A stretch of 64,000 nucleotides of DNA, taken from assembly GCA_035945115.1 (NCBI GenBank), contig DASZAN010000201.1, positions 62,001 to 126,000 of the forward strand, in the 5' to 3' direction. The notes beneath the pieces are model-generated. The model ran no database searches, was not told where the DNA came from, and worked only from the letters and a program-made list of their open reading frames with translations. Shown here one piece after another: positions 7,087 to 15,914 of the stretch (positions are counted from its first letter, which is position 1; the number at the start of each line of letters is the position of its first letter). The position numbers and the translations under genes were made by a program. The DNA is from DAHUYF01 sp035945115. GTDB taxonomy: Bacteria > Pseudomonadota > Alphaproteobacteria > ATCC43930 > CGMCC-115725.

Positions 7087-8384
7087 GCGTCGGCCCCTTC
7101 ATTCAACCACCGCCGCAAATGCGCTGCGAGGTACTCGCGCATCGCCGCATCCGCCACCGTCTCGAGCGCGTCGAGTGCGAACGCCTCGATCAGCATGCGC
7201 CGCGCTTCCACCGCGGGAATGCCGCGGGTGCGCAGATAGAAGAGCGCGTTTTCGTCGAGGTCGCCGACGGTGGCGCCATGGGCGCACTTCACGTCGTCGG
7301 CCAAGATCTCGAGCTCGGGCTTGGTGTCGATATTGGCGCGCGGGCTCAGCAGCAGATTCTTGTTGGTCTGCTGCGCGTCGGTCTTCTGCGCGTCGGGGCG
7401 CACGGCGATGCTGCCGAGGAAGACGCCATGGGCGCGCTCCTCGACCACGCCCTTCCAGAGCTCGCGCGTGGTGCCGCCGGGGGCGGCATGATCGACGACG
7501 ATCGCGGTCGTCGCTTCCTGCTCGCCGCGCAAGAGATAGGCGCCGTTGACGTTGACCGCCGCGCCCTCGCCCTCGAGCTTCGGCTGGATGTCCTCGCGCG
7601 CGAGCCGCCCGCCCAAGGTCAGCACGAACGTCTCATAACCTGCGCGCTCGGCGAGATGGACGCGGGTCATGGCGAAATGGAGCGCGTCACGCGCCTCGTC
7701 CTGCAGCTTCGCATGCCGCAGCACGGCACCTTTGCCGAGATGAACAGTGGTCACGAGATTGGCCCAGTAGGAGCCGGCGCCGGAAAAGCTCTCGAGAACG
7801 CGGGCGCGGCTCCCCTCGCCCAACACGATGAGATTGCGCTGATGCCAAGAAGCGGGCGACGCGGCTTCGCCCCATTGAACGATCTCGACGGGATGCTCGA
7901 GCTGCACGCCCGGCTCGAGGATCAGCACGAACCCGTCGGCAAAGAGCGCGACGTTGAGCGACGCAAAAGGCTGCGCGCCCGCCGTGTCGCTTTCCTCGAT
8001 CGCCACGGCGAGCGCATCCGGCCGCTCGGCAAGCGCGCGCGCGCTCGAAGCGAGCCATGCGCCCTTCGGCAAGGTGCCGATGTCCGACAGCGCCGGCGCG
8101 AAACGGCCGTTGACGAAGACGAGGCGATGGGTTGCACCGGCGAGGCGATAGCCGTCGAGCGGCACCTCAGCGGCGCTACTATCGGCCGGAGGAAACGTCG
8201 CGCGCTCGAGCGGACGCAGATTGGTGAAGCGCCACGCCTCCTGCCGCCGCGTCGGAAACCCCTTCTCGCCGAAATTGGCCAGCGCCGCCTCGCGCTTCAC
8301 CGCGAGCCATTGCGGCTCGCCCGAGCGTGACCGCGCGCGGAAGGCGTCGATATAGGGCGTAGTCTCGGATTTGACGATGGTCAT
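7083..8384 (-). CDS. sufD: Fe-S cluster assembly protein SufD
   Basis: Scaffold-complex subunit that pairs with SufB and the SufC ATPase. The C-terminal beta-helix region holds GVFLGSIAVRPDAQKTDAQQ, NLLLSPRANIDTKPELEI and DDVKCAHGATVGDLDENALFYLRTRGI, diagnostic for SufB/SufD. I start it at ATG 8384; a TTG eight codons earlier is possible but has no better ribosome site. 433 residues. Unlike the other suf junctions, it is separated from sufC by about 180 bp of palindromes. Confidence 0.93.
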   Translation of the reverse strand: MTIVKSETTPYIDAFRARSRSGEPQWLAVKREAALANFGEKGFPTRRQEAWRFTNLRPLERATFPPADSSAAEVPLDGYRLAGATHRLVFVNGRFAPALSDIGTLPKGAWLASSARALAERPDALAVAIEESDTAGAQPFASLNVALFADGFVLILEPGVQLEHPVEIVQWGEAASPASWHQRNLIVLGEGSRARVLESFSGAGSYWANLVTTVHLGKGAVLRHAKLQDEARDALHFAMTRVHLAERAGYETFVLTLGGRLAREDIQPKLEGEGAAVNVNGAYLLRGEQEATTAIVVDHAAPGGTTRELWKGVVEERAHGVFLGSIAVRPDAQKTDAQQTNKNLLLSPRANIDTKPELEILADDVKCAHGATVGDLDENALFYLRTRGIPAVEARRMLIEAFALDALETVADAAMREYLAAHLRRWLNEGADA

Positions 8385-8425
8385 GGCGTGGTCTCGGAAG
8401 GCCGGCAAGCGCCGAGCCTCTGTTC

Positions 8426-8530
8426 ACCCCCCACCCCTCCCTCCCCCTCAGGGGGGGAGGGTGAATTCGTTCCGTCCCATGCGCAGATGCGTCCCCTCCC
8501 CCCTTGAGGGGGAGGGTTAGGGAGGGGGGT
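8426..8530. repeat. Inverted pair of REP-like palindromes inside the suf operon
   Basis: Two C-rich/G-rich units in opposite orientation (about 8426-8461 and 8492-8530), each with a CTCCCCCTCA...GGGGGAGG hairpin, separated by about 30 bp of ordinary sequence. They fill most of the 181-bp gap between sufC and sufD and belong to the same family as 2014-2163. Confidence 0.7.
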
Positions 8531-8565
8531 CCGATGCCCGTGCACTTTCACAGCGCGCCCCTCAC

Positions 8566-9321
8566 TCATGCCGCGTCGAAGACGGCGTAGCCGTGCTTCT
8601 CGAGCTCGGCGGCGAGGGTCTTGTCGCCGGATTTGACGATGCGTCCGTCGTTCAGCACGTGCACGTGGTCGGGCTCGACATAGTCGAGGAGGCGCTGGTA
8701 ATGGGTGATCAGCACCATGGCGCGGTCGGGCGCGCGCAGCTTGTTGATGCCGCTCGCCACGATCTTGAGCGCATCGATGTCGAGGCCGCTGTCGGTTTCA
8801 TCGAGGATGGCAAGCTTGGGCTCGAGCATCGCCATCTGGAAAATCTCGTTGCGCTTCTTCTCGCCGCCGGAGAAGCCGACATTGACGGCGCGCTGCAGGA
8901 GGTCGTCGTCGATCTCGAGGAGCTTGAGCTTGGCACGGACGGTCTTCAAGAATTGGCCGGCGTCGAGCTCGCTCTCGCCGCGGGCGCGGCGGCCCGCATT
9001 CAAGGCGGCGCGGAGGAAGTACATGTTGTTGACCCCGGGAATCTCCACGGGGTACTGGAAGGCGAGGAAGACGCCTTCGCGCGCGCGCTCGTCCGCTTCC
9101 AGCGCCAGCAGATCGCGGCCCAAATAGCTGACGCTGCCGTCGGTCACCTCATAGCCCGGCCGCCCTGAGAGCACGCCCGCGAGCGTGCTCTTGCCGGAGC
9201 CGTTGGGGCCCATGATCGCATGCACCTCGCCCGCCCGCACCGTGAGATCGATGCCGCGGAGGATCTCGCGGCCGTCGGCGATGCGCGCGTGCAAATTCCT
9301 TATTTCAAGCATCACACTCAT
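8566..9321 (-). CDS. sufC: Fe-S cluster assembly ATPase SufC
   Basis: Soluble ABC-type ATPase that drives conformational change in SufBD during cluster assembly. Walker A is at residues 38-46 (GPNGSGKST); the SufC-type signature SGGEKKRNEI, Walker B with AILDETDSGLD, and the switch His (ITHYQRLLDY) are intact. 251 residues, normal. It follows sufB by 27 bp. Confidence 0.95.
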   Translation of the reverse strand: MSVMLEIRNLHARIADGREILRGIDLTVRAGEVHAIMGPNGSGKSTLAGVLSGRPGYEVTDGSVSYLGRDLLALEADERAREGVFLAFQYPVEIPGVNNMYFLRAALNAGRRARGESELDAGQFLKTVRAKLKLLEIDDDLLQRAVNVGFSGGEKKRNEIFQMAMLEPKLAILDETDSGLDIDALKIVASGINKLRAPDRAMVLITHYQRLLDYVEPDHVHVLNDGRIVKSGDKTLAAELEKHGYAVFDAA

Positions 9322-9348
9322 AGTTCTCCCTGATCTCCGGTGCGCGGC

Positions 9349-10809
9349 TCAGCCGACGCTGCCCTCGAGGCTGACGGCGAGCAGCTTCTGCGCTTCGACC
9401 GCGAACTCCATCGGGAGCTCCTTCAGCACTTGCTTGCAGAAGCCGTTGACGATGAGCGAGAGCGCGTCCTCCGCGGAAAGCCCGCGCTGCTGGCAATAAA
9501 AGAGCTGGTCATCGCTCACCTTCGAAGTGGTGGCCTCGTGCTCGACCCGCGCGGTGGGATTGCGCACTTCGATGTAGGGCACGGTGTGCGCGCCGCATTT
9601 GTGGCCGATGAGCAGGCTGTCGCATTGCGTGTAGTTGCGCGCGTTCTGGGCCTTGGGCTGCATGCGCACGAGACCGCGATAGGTGTTCTGGCCGCGGCCG
9701 GCGGAGATGCCCTTCGAGATGATGGTGGAGCGCGTGTTGCGGCCGAGATGGATCATCTTGGTGCCGGTATCGGCCTGCTGCAGGTTGTTGGTGATGGCGA
9801 CGGAGTAGAACTCGCCGACGGAATTGTCGCCCTCCAAGATGCAGCTCGGATACTTCCAGGTGATGGCGGAGCCGGTCTCCACCTGCGTCCACGAAATCTT
9901 CGAGTTGTCGCCGCGGCAGGCGCCGCGCTTGGTGACGAAATTGTAGATGCCGCCCTTGCCCTCGGCGTCGCCGGGGTACCAGTTCTGCACGGTCGAGTAT
10001 TTGATCTGGGCGCCTTCGAGCGCCACCAGCTCGACGACGGCGGCGTGGAGCTGGTTCTCGTCGCGCTGCGGCGCGGTGCAGCCTTCGAGGTAGCTCACAT
10101 AGCTGCCCTTTTCGGCGACGATGAGGGTGCGCTCGAACTGGCCGGTCTTGGCAGCATTGATGCGGAAATATGTCGAAAGCTCCATCGGGCAGCGCACGCC
10201 CGGCGGCACATAGACGAAGGAGCCGTCGCTGAAGACGGCGGAATTGAGCGCGGCGAAGAAATTGTCGCCTTGCGGCACCACCGTGCCCAGATATTTCCGC
10301 ACGAGCTCGCCATGCTCCTGAACGGCTTCACCGAAGGAGCAAAAGATGATGCCGAGCGCGCCCAATTGCTTCTTGAAGGTGGTGGCGACGGAGACGCTGT
10401 CGAACACGGCATCGACCGCCACCCCGGCGAGCGCCGCGCGCTCATGCAAGGGTATGCCGAGCTTCTCGTAGGTCTTGAGCAGCTCCGGATCGACCTCGTC
10501 GAGCGATTTGGGTTTGTTTTGCAATTTCGGCGCCGAGTAGTAGGTGGCGGCCTGATAATCGATCGGAGCGATGCGGAGCTTCGCCCACTGCGGCTCCTCC
10601 ATCTTGAGCCAGTCGCGATAGGCCTTGAGCCGCCACTCGAGGAGCCATTCCGGCTCGTGCTTCTTCGCCGAGATGAAGCGGACCGTCTCCTCGTTGAGAC
10701 CGGGCGGCGCGCTCTCGCTCTCGATGTCGGTGAAGAAACCGTATTTGTAGCCCTCGCCCGTGACGGAGCGCAGGTTCTCGTAAGTCTGGGCGCGAACGCT
10801 GCTGCTCAT
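9349..10809 (-). CDS. sufB: Fe-S cluster assembly protein SufB
   Basis: Main scaffold of the SUF system, binding the nascent cluster with SufC and SufD. 486 residues. Family landmarks are YEKLGIPLHERAALAGVAVDAVFDSVSV, GSFVYVPPGVRCPMELSTYFRIN, the EGCTAPQRDENQLHAAVVELVAL region, NWYPGDAEGKGGIYNFVTKRG and the C-terminal DQLFYCQQRGLSAEDALSLIVNGFC. Its start overlaps the Rrf2 regulator's stop by 4 bp, so the regulator heads the operon. Confidence 0.95.
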   Translation of the reverse strand: MSSSVRAQTYENLRSVTGEGYKYGFFTDIESESAPPGLNEETVRFISAKKHEPEWLLEWRLKAYRDWLKMEEPQWAKLRIAPIDYQAATYYSAPKLQNKPKSLDEVDPELLKTYEKLGIPLHERAALAGVAVDAVFDSVSVATTFKKQLGALGIIFCSFGEAVQEHGELVRKYLGTVVPQGDNFFAALNSAVFSDGSFVYVPPGVRCPMELSTYFRINAAKTGQFERTLIVAEKGSYVSYLEGCTAPQRDENQLHAAVVELVALEGAQIKYSTVQNWYPGDAEGKGGIYNFVTKRGACRGDNSKISWTQVETGSAITWKYPSCILEGDNSVGEFYSVAITNNLQQADTGTKMIHLGRNTRSTIISKGISAGRGQNTYRGLVRMQPKAQNARNYTQCDSLLIGHKCGAHTVPYIEVRNPTARVEHEATTSKVSDDQLFYCQQRGLSAEDALSLIVNGFCKQVLKELPMEFAVEAQKLLAVSLEGSVG

Positions 10810-11264
10810 GGGGTGACGGACTCTCTCGAAGCGGCGGGTACTTGCGGCGCGAAATTACCGAAGGGCGAGACCATGTCGGCGAGCGTCACCGCGGCGAGCG
10901 CGGTCCCCACCGCCTGGTTGATGCGATGCCAGTGCGGCCGCGTCGAGCAGAAGGAGCTCCGCTCGCAGGCCGGCATATGGGTGGTGCACTGGGTGAGCCC
11001 CATCGCGCCGTCAATCGCCGCCACCACCTCGGCAATGGAGATGACACCCGCTGGGCGGGCCAAGCGATAGCCGCCGGCGGCGCCTCGCGCGCCGGTGACA
11101 ATGCCGGCATGCGCCAGCGTTTTCAGCACCTTGGCGACGGTGGCGCGCGGCAGCTTGGTGCGCTCGGCGAGCGCCGAAGCCGTCATCTGCGCCTCCTCGG
11201 CGCCCACCGCCAGTTGCGTGGCGACGATCACGCCATAGTCGGCAAGCTTGCTCAGAATGATCAT
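10806..11264 (-). CDS. SUF operon regulator, Rrf2 family
   Basis: A 152-residue winged-helix Rrf2 protein, first gene of the suf operon. The helix-turn-helix region is ALAERTKLPRATVAKVLKTLAHAGIVTGARGAAGGYRLARP. Three clustered cysteines (C-x6-C-x5-C, in CTTHMPACERSSFC) could ligate an Fe-S cluster, as in IscR-like sensors, so it probably senses cluster status and autoregulates suf. The family in alphaproteobacteria is usually called the SUF system Fe-S cluster assembly regulator. Confidence 0.88.
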   Translation of the reverse strand: MIILSKLADYGVIVATQLAVGAEEAQMTASALAERTKLPRATVAKVLKTLAHAGIVTGARGAAGGYRLARPAGVISIAEVVAAIDGAMGLTQCTTHMPACERSSFCSTRPHWHRINQAVGTALAAVTLADMVSPFGNFAPQVPAASRESVTP

Positions 11265-11304
11265 CCGTCCGGCGCCTCGCCAAATTCGGACCGCGTTAGT
11301 ACTG

Positions 11305-11334
11305 ATTAAGTCGTGTGTTACACCGACGCGTCAA
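11305..11334 (-). promoter_or_regulatory. Likely suf operon promoter
   Basis: On the minus strand TTGACG (11329-11334) and CTTAAT (11305-11310) are spaced 18 bp, upstream of the Rrf2 start at 11264. The imperfect palindrome TTAGTACTGATTAAGT overlaps the -10 and is a reasonable operator for the regulator. Confidence 0.45.
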
Positions 11335-11448
11335 CCCCCCGCAAGGCCAAATTTTTTCCAAATCTTTCCTAGGCCGCAGCCGCGAACTAGTTCTTGATTT
11401 GTTCTTATCCGCTCGGTAAGCTCTCGACCAAGACACAAGGAGGCGCCG

Positions 11449-11532
11449 ATGCGCGAGGAAAGTTTCGACCGCCAATCCGTCCTGGTGCTGGCGATGGGCT
11501 GGATCGCAGCCTTGTGGCTGACGCTCGGTTGA
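11449..11532 (+). CDS. Small hydrophobic protein, 27 residues
   Basis: A tiny open frame preceded by AAGGAGG seven bases upstream of its ATG. The product starts MREESFDRQSV and continues as one hydrophobic helix (LVLAMGWIAALWLTLG), so it looks like a single-span membrane peptide with an N-terminal charged tail. No family recognised. It sits alone between the suf regulator and a convergent response regulator. Support is the strong ribosome site and the amphipathic composition only. Confidence 0.45.
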   Translation: MREESFDRQSVLVLAMGWIAALWLTLG

Positions 11533-11538
11533 GGCCGC

Positions 11539-12045
11539 TCAGCTCTGGTGCATGCGCTCAAGCGCTCGCTCGAGCGCGTTGAACACCTGGCTCGGCCGGA
11601 AAGGTTTCTCCAGGAAGCCAAGGGGCGATGCCGCCTGCGCCCGCGCGGTGGTATCGGGATCGCAGAGGCCGGAGAGGAAGATCGACGGCACCTTGAAGCG
11701 AGTCCGCATCAGCAGCGCGACTTCGATGCCGTCCATCCGACCCGCGAGCTTGATGTCGACCAAGGCGAGATCGGGCTTGCTGGTGCTCGCCAGTGAGATC
11801 GCCTCGGGACCCGAGGAGGCGATGCCGGCGACGGCAAATCCGGATTCTTCCAGTACTTCCTGGATGTAGCTGGCGATTAGCGCTTCGTCTTCGACGATGA
11901 GAATGGAGGCGCGTCGCCGCTCTGCTGCTCCGGGTGCCTCATCGCTCGCAGCCCCGGGGCTCGATGACAGGAAATTGCGTTCGTTCCCCTTCACGGCCGA
12001 GCCGCTCCGCTCGCAAAATATTGTTACGCTAGCCAACACTCGCAT
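11539..12045 (-). CDS. Receiver-only response regulator
   Basis: Up to 168 residues, the last 115 forming a CheY-like receiver: ILIVEDEALIASYIQEVLEESGF (acidic pocket), LALVDIKLAGRMDG with the phospho-acceptor Asp, the conserved Ser/Thr (IFLSGL) and Lys (FLEKPF). No output domain. It resembles single-domain regulators acting in phosphorelays. The N-terminal 50 residues before the receiver look non-conserved; a GTG start at 11994 is a good alternative. It is divergent from the downstream OmpR-type pair. Confidence 0.75.
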   Translation of the reverse strand: MRVLASVTIFCERSGSAVKGNERNFLSSSPGAASDEAPGAAERRRASILIVEDEALIASYIQEVLEESGFAVAGIASSGPEAISLASTSKPDLALVDIKLAGRMDGIEVALLMRTRFKVPSIFLSGLCDPDTTARAQAASPLGFLEKPFRPSQVFNALERALERMHQS

Positions 12046-12120
12046 GAGGCGCTGGTTCCGCCCCCCGCTTGCTGGCGCCTTGCGAGGGGAGCGGCTATGG
12101 TCGCCGCCGGAGCTGAGCGG

Positions 12121-12795
12121 ATGAAGCTTCTCGTCATCGAAGACGATCGCGAGGCGGCGGCCTATATCGCCAAGGGCCTTTCAGAAAGCGGCTATGTCGT
12201 CGATTGTGCCGCCGACGGGCGCGAAGGCCTCTTCATGGCCACATCCGGCGCTTACGATGCGCTCATCGTCGATCGCATGCTGCCGCAAATGGACGGGCTC
12301 GCGCTCATCGCCGCATTGCGCAGCGCCGAGATCCGCACGCCCGTGCTCATTCTGAGCGCGCTCGGCGCGGTCGACGATCGGGTCAAGGGGCTCCGCGCCG
12401 GCGGCGACGATTATCTCACCAAGCCCTTCGCCTTCGCCGAGCTGCTCGCCCGCCTCGAGGCACTGCTGCGGCGCGGCACCGGCGGCGCGGCCACCACCAA
12501 GCTCAAGGTGGGCGATCTCGAGATGGACCTCCTGGCGCGAACGGTGACGCGCAGCGGCCACGAGCTCGACCTGTTGCCGCGCGAGTTCCGCCTCCTCGAA
12601 TTCCTCATGCGCCACGCCGGCCAGGTGGTGACGCGCACCATGCTGCTCGAGAATGTCTGGGATTATCACTTCGATCCGCAGACGAATGTCATCGACGTCC
12701 ATATCAGCCGCTTGCGGCAGAAAATCGACAAGGGCTTCGCCAAGCCGCTCCTCCATACCGTCCGCGGCGCCGGATACCAGCTGCGGGCGGAGTGA
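12121..12795 (+). CDS. OmpR-family DNA-binding response regulator
   Basis: A 224-residue two-domain regulator. The receiver (residues 1-115) has the acidic pair in VIEDD, phospho-acceptor Asp51 (LIVDRMLPQMDG), the Ser of LILSAL and Lys of YLTKPFAF. The winged-helix output domain follows: LPREFRLLEFLMRHAGQVVTRTMLLENVWDYHFDPQTNVIDVHISRLRQKID. I use ATG 12121 because the receiver begins directly there. The last codon overlaps the start of the kinase gene, which is its evident partner. Confidence 0.9.
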   Translation: MKLLVIEDDREAAAYIAKGLSESGYVVDCAADGREGLFMATSGAYDALIVDRMLPQMDGLALIAALRSAEIRTPVLILSALGAVDDRVKGLRAGGDDYLTKPFAFAELLARLEALLRRGTGGAATTKLKVGDLEMDLLARTVTRSGHELDLLPREFRLLEFLMRHAGQVVTRTMLLENVWDYHFDPQTNVIDVHISRLRQKIDKGFAKPLLHTVRGAGYQLRAE

Positions 12796-14195
12796 GCGAG
12801 GTGACGCGCCTCCTGCGCACCAACGCCTTCCGCATGGCGGCGCTTTACCTGGCGCTTTTCGCCGCCTCGGTGCTGGCGCTCCTCGCCTTCATCTACTTCT
12901 CGATGGCCGGCTTCATCGAGCAGCAGGCAGAAGCTACGATCCGCGCCGAGATGCGGGGGCTGCGCGAGCAATACGATCAGCGGGGCCTCACCGGGCTCGT
13001 TGAGGTAGTCCAGGCGCGGAGCGCCGCGCCGCGCGGCAACTCGCTCTACCTCATCACCGACCCCGCGCTCGCGCCGGTCGTCGGCAATCTCGATGGCTGG
13101 CCCCCCAATCGCGACGTGCGCCCGAGCTGGATCACCTTTGCCGTCGAAAGTCCCGCGCATAACGGCGAGATCGACAACGTGGTCGCCTCGGTGAGCGTGC
13201 TGCCGGGCGGCTTCCATCTCCTTGTCGGCCGGGACCTGCGCGATGCCGACGCGTTCCGCCGGCGCATCACCACGACGCTCGGCTGGGCGGCGCTGTTGAC
13301 GCTGGCATTGGGCGTGGCAGGGGGCCTCTTCATGACGCGCAACATGCTGGCACGGGTCGAGGCGGTGAACCGAACCAGCGCCCGCATCATCCGCGGCGAC
13401 CTCTCGCAACGTGTGCCCCTCACCGGTAGCGGCGACGAGTTCGATCAGCTCGCCGACAACCTCAACGCCATGCTCGACCAGATCGAGCGGCTGATGCTCG
13501 GCATGCGGCAGGTCACCGACAACATCGCACACGATCTGCGCACCCCGCTCGCGCGCCTTCGCGCCCGGCTCGAGGTGACGCTGCTCGAACGGCCCGACGT
13601 CAACCGCTATGGCGAGGCGCTGCGCGAGACCATCGCCGAGGCGGACCGCCTGCTCGGTACCTTCAACGCGCTCCTTAGCATTGCCGAGGCCGAGGCGGGC
13701 GCCCGGCGCGAGAACATGGCGGTGGTGGATCTGGCGGCGATCGCGCGCTCGGTGGCCGAACTCTATGAGCCCGTCGCCGACGAGAAGGGGCTAGCGTTCA
13801 CGGTCGAGGCGGAGCCGGGGATCGCCGTTCAGGGCGACCGCCATCTCCTCTCTCAGGCGGTGGCAAACCTCCTCGACAATGCCCTCAAATACACTCCCGA
13901 GGGCGGCGTAAACCTCACTCTCCGGCGGGCCGGCAATCTCATCCGCCTCGAGGTGGCGGACACGGGTCCCGGCGTTCCTGCCGACCGCCGCGAGTCCGTC
14001 TTCGACCGCTTCGTCCGCCTCGAGGGCAGCCGCAGCACGCCGGGCAACGGCTTGGGCCTGAGCCTCGTGCGCGCCGTCGCGAAACTGCACGGCGGCGAGG
14101 TCTGGCTCGAGGACAACACGCCCGGCCTTAAAGCGATCCTGACGCTTCCCGCCGCAGACAGTCCGGCGCTGCCGCGCACGCGGGCCGCCGCCTGA
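12792..14195 (+). CDS. Membrane sensor histidine kinase
   Basis: 467 residues, inner membrane. Two membrane spans (about 12-38 and 161-181) enclose a periplasmic sensor loop, then HAMP (about 185-235), the phospho-acceptor His247 in DNIAHDLRTPLARL, and the ATP domain with NLLDNALKYTPEGG, DTGPGVP and GNGLGLSLV. The GTG at 12792 gives a 4-bp overlap with the regulator gene; the frame is open far upstream but only as a shadow. Together they form a QseBC/TctDE-like two-component pair whose signal is unknown. Confidence 0.9.
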   Translation: MSEVTRLLRTNAFRMAALYLALFAASVLALLAFIYFSMAGFIEQQAEATIRAEMRGLREQYDQRGLTGLVEVVQARSAAPRGNSLYLITDPALAPVVGNLDGWPPNRDVRPSWITFAVESPAHNGEIDNVVASVSVLPGGFHLLVGRDLRDADAFRRRITTTLGWAALLTLALGVAGGLFMTRNMLARVEAVNRTSARIIRGDLSQRVPLTGSGDEFDQLADNLNAMLDQIERLMLGMRQVTDNIAHDLRTPLARLRARLEVTLLERPDVNRYGEALRETIAEADRLLGTFNALLSIAEAEAGARRENMAVVDLAAIARSVAELYEPVADEKGLAFTVEAEPGIAVQGDRHLLSQAVANLLDNALKYTPEGGVNLTLRRAGNLIRLEVADTGPGVPADRRESVFDRFVRLEGSRSTPGNGLGLSLVRAVAKLHGGEVWLEDNTPGLKAILTLPAADSPALPRTRAAA

Positions 14196-14346
14196 GATCG
14201 GGCGAGACGCGCGCGGCGAGTGACGCCAAAAGTGCGCGCAGCTCGGCCTCGGCAATCCCGGCACTGCGCATCACCGGCGCCATCATCTCGTCGCCGAGCA
14301 GTTCATCGAGGCTCGGCTCGCGTCCTTTGGGCAGCCATTGCGGCAT
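14128..14346 (-). CDS. Small conserved-looking protein, 72 residues
   Basis: Begins at ATG 14346 behind AAGGAG at good spacing. The first 50 residues (MPQWLPKGREPSLDELLGDE, then MMAPVMRSAGIAEAELRALL) look like real protein and resemble short alphaproteobacterial proteins carrying a LDELLxDxxxxxVMRSxGI pattern; function unknown. The 3' 68 bp overlap the end of the histidine kinase gene on the other strand. Confidence 0.5.
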   Translation of the reverse strand: MPQWLPKGREPSLDELLGDEMMAPVMRSAGIAEAELRALLASLAARVSPDLRRRPACAAAPDCLRREASGSL

Positions 14347-14472
14347 AACGTTCTCCTTGTCCAGCTCCTCCTCGAGCATTGCCCGAGAAATTCGCCGCCA
14401 ACCTTGGCTCTTTTGTGGCAACCGCTGGTTATTTTAGCGACGTTGCGCGCCGCGACAGTGCGCCACGGCGCG

Positions 14473-14733
14473 CTAAACGTCACGTGCCCGCCGACTACCA
14501 CAGGCGGGCCGGCCGAGATCGACTTGGTTAGGACTGGTCAATCCACCCGCCGCTGCGCCGCCCACGCCGCCAATCGCCGTACCGGCAAGCGGGTGGCCGG
14601 TGAGCGCGCCGCCGACAGCACCGGCGCCTGCGCCGATCGCGCCGCCGCTCCGGGCACGATCTTCCGGCGTCGTGCCGCAAGCGGCGAGCGCCAAGGCGGC
14701 AAGGGCCAGAGCGATACCTGAACGAGCCGTCAT
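14473..14733 (-). CDS. Glycine-zipper lipoprotein
   Basis: An 86-residue protein with a lipoprotein signal: MTARSGIALALAALALAACG, lipobox cysteine at residue 19, followed by a glycine-zipper segment (GGAIGAGAGAVGGALTGH, GTAIGGVGGAAAGGL). Such YMGG/Gly-zipper lipoproteins sit in the outer membrane of many proteobacteria and are often stress-inducible; no precise function is known. The ATG at 14733 is chosen because it starts the signal peptide. Confidence 0.7.
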   Translation of the reverse strand: MTARSGIALALAALALAACGTTPEDRARSGGAIGAGAGAVGGALTGHPLAGTAIGGVGGAAAGGLTSPNQVDLGRPACGSRRARDV

Positions 14734-14927
14734 TCTTTCCACCGCTCGCAATCCCGTATTTCCCGTGGAACAGGTACTCCCTGTCATCGTTCCGCTACCG
14801 GTTTCCCCGGCGGTTGCGTTCGATGCGGACAATACGCCGCAAAACCTGGACGAAACGCGTTTGCCACACCGTCGTAGTGGACTAGCGTTGTCACTTGACC
14901 TTCCAGATTTTCGAGCGGAGCGAACCC

Positions 14928-15914
14928 GTGAGCAGCGCGGAGGAACCGCAGCGGTCCAGCACCGGCGAAGTTCGCGCCACGCAAGCGATGCTGGCGAGCC
15001 TCTGCCAGTGGCACAATGACAACGCGCCGCAGCGCCGTGGCAGGCCTTCGACGACGGTCGTCAATTGGGATTTTTCCGGGCTCGATTTCCGCAAGATGCA
15101 ATTCTCGGATGCGGCCTTCCTCGACTGCACCTTCCACCACGCCGATATGCGCGACAGCGTGTTTCAGCGCAGCAAGCTCTGGGGCGCCCAGTTCGATGAT
15201 GCGGATATGAGCGGCGGCGACTTTTGCGAATCCGATTTCTCCGCCAGCAGCGCACGGAGTGCCGACGGAACGCCCGGCGGCTCGAGCCGGCGCGTCAGCC
15301 GATTTACCCGCGCGGTATTACGCGACACCAATCTCGACCATGCCGTGCTCACCGATGCCGAGTTCGATTGCGCCTTGCTCGATCGCACCAAGCTCCGCGG
15401 CGCCAATCTCGCCGGGGCGCGCTTCCGCGGCGCGGAGATCATCGACATTGCGCTCGATGGCCTCGCGCTGGCCGGTGCCGACTTTTCTGGTGCAAGCTTG
15501 CGCGGCACGACCCGCGCAAAGCTGGAAGCGACCGGCGCTTCGCGAATGGCGCCGCAGCCGAGCATCGAAGAGCTCGAAAAACGTCTTGGCGCCCACGAAA
15601 TCTGGGTGCGGAGCGGCGGGCGCAGCGGGCGGCGCCTGGAGCTCGTCGGCTACGATCTCGCCGGTCACGATTTCTCGCGCGCGCTGATTCCGGCCGCGCG
15701 TCTCGATCGATCGATCTTCGTGGAAGTGCGCTTCCGCGGCAGCATGCTCGCGGCGGCGCAACTACGCGGCGCCAATCTCCGCGGCGCCGATTTTGCCGCG
15801 GCCGATCTGCGCGGCGCCGACCTCCGCGGCGCTAATCTTAGGGATGCGCGACTTGGCGAGGCGCTCACCGGACTCTTGCCCGGCACATCCCTGATGACGC
15901 GCCTTACTCACTGA
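14928..15914 (+). CDS. Pentapeptide-repeat protein
   Basis: About 328 residues from GTG 14928, which has GGAG upstream; a TTG at 14895 is the alternative. Two blocks of A(D/N)LxG-type repeats are visible: an imperfect block from about residue 50 to 205 (FSGLDFRKMQFSDAAFLDCTF, LRGANLAGARFRGAEI) and a regular C-terminal block (LRGANLRGADFAAADLRGAD). These fold as a right-handed quadrilateral beta-helix. The linker between them holds a predicted helix (SIEELEKRLGAHEIWV). No enzyme domain, no signal peptide; function unknown. It converges on the methyltransferase gene with a 7-bp overlap. Confidence 0.85.
   Translation: MSSAEEPQRSSTGEVRATQAMLASLCQWHNDNAPQRRGRPSTTVVNWDFSGLDFRKMQFSDAAFLDCTFHHADMRDSVFQRSKLWGAQFDDADMSGGDFCESDFSASSARSADGTPGGSSRRVSRFTRAVLRDTNLDHAVLTDAEFDCALLDRTKLRGANLAGARFRGAEIIDIALDGLALAGADFSGASLRGTTRAKLEATGASRMAPQPSIEELEKRLGAHEIWVRSGGRSGRRLELVGYDLAGHDFSRALIPAARLDRSIFVEVRFRGSMLAAAQLRGANLRGADFAAADLRGADLRGANLRDARLGEALTGLLPGTSLMTRLTH

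Noticed and set aside
2014..8530. CRISPR array from the repeated C-rich/G-rich units
   Set aside because: Copies are few, palindromic, oppositely oriented and kilobases apart, without regular spacers or cas genes.
12204..12791. Upstream extension of the histidine kinase frame across the response regulator
   Set aside because: It would give about 196 Arg/His-rich residues with no domain; the GTG at 12792 starts right before the first membrane span.
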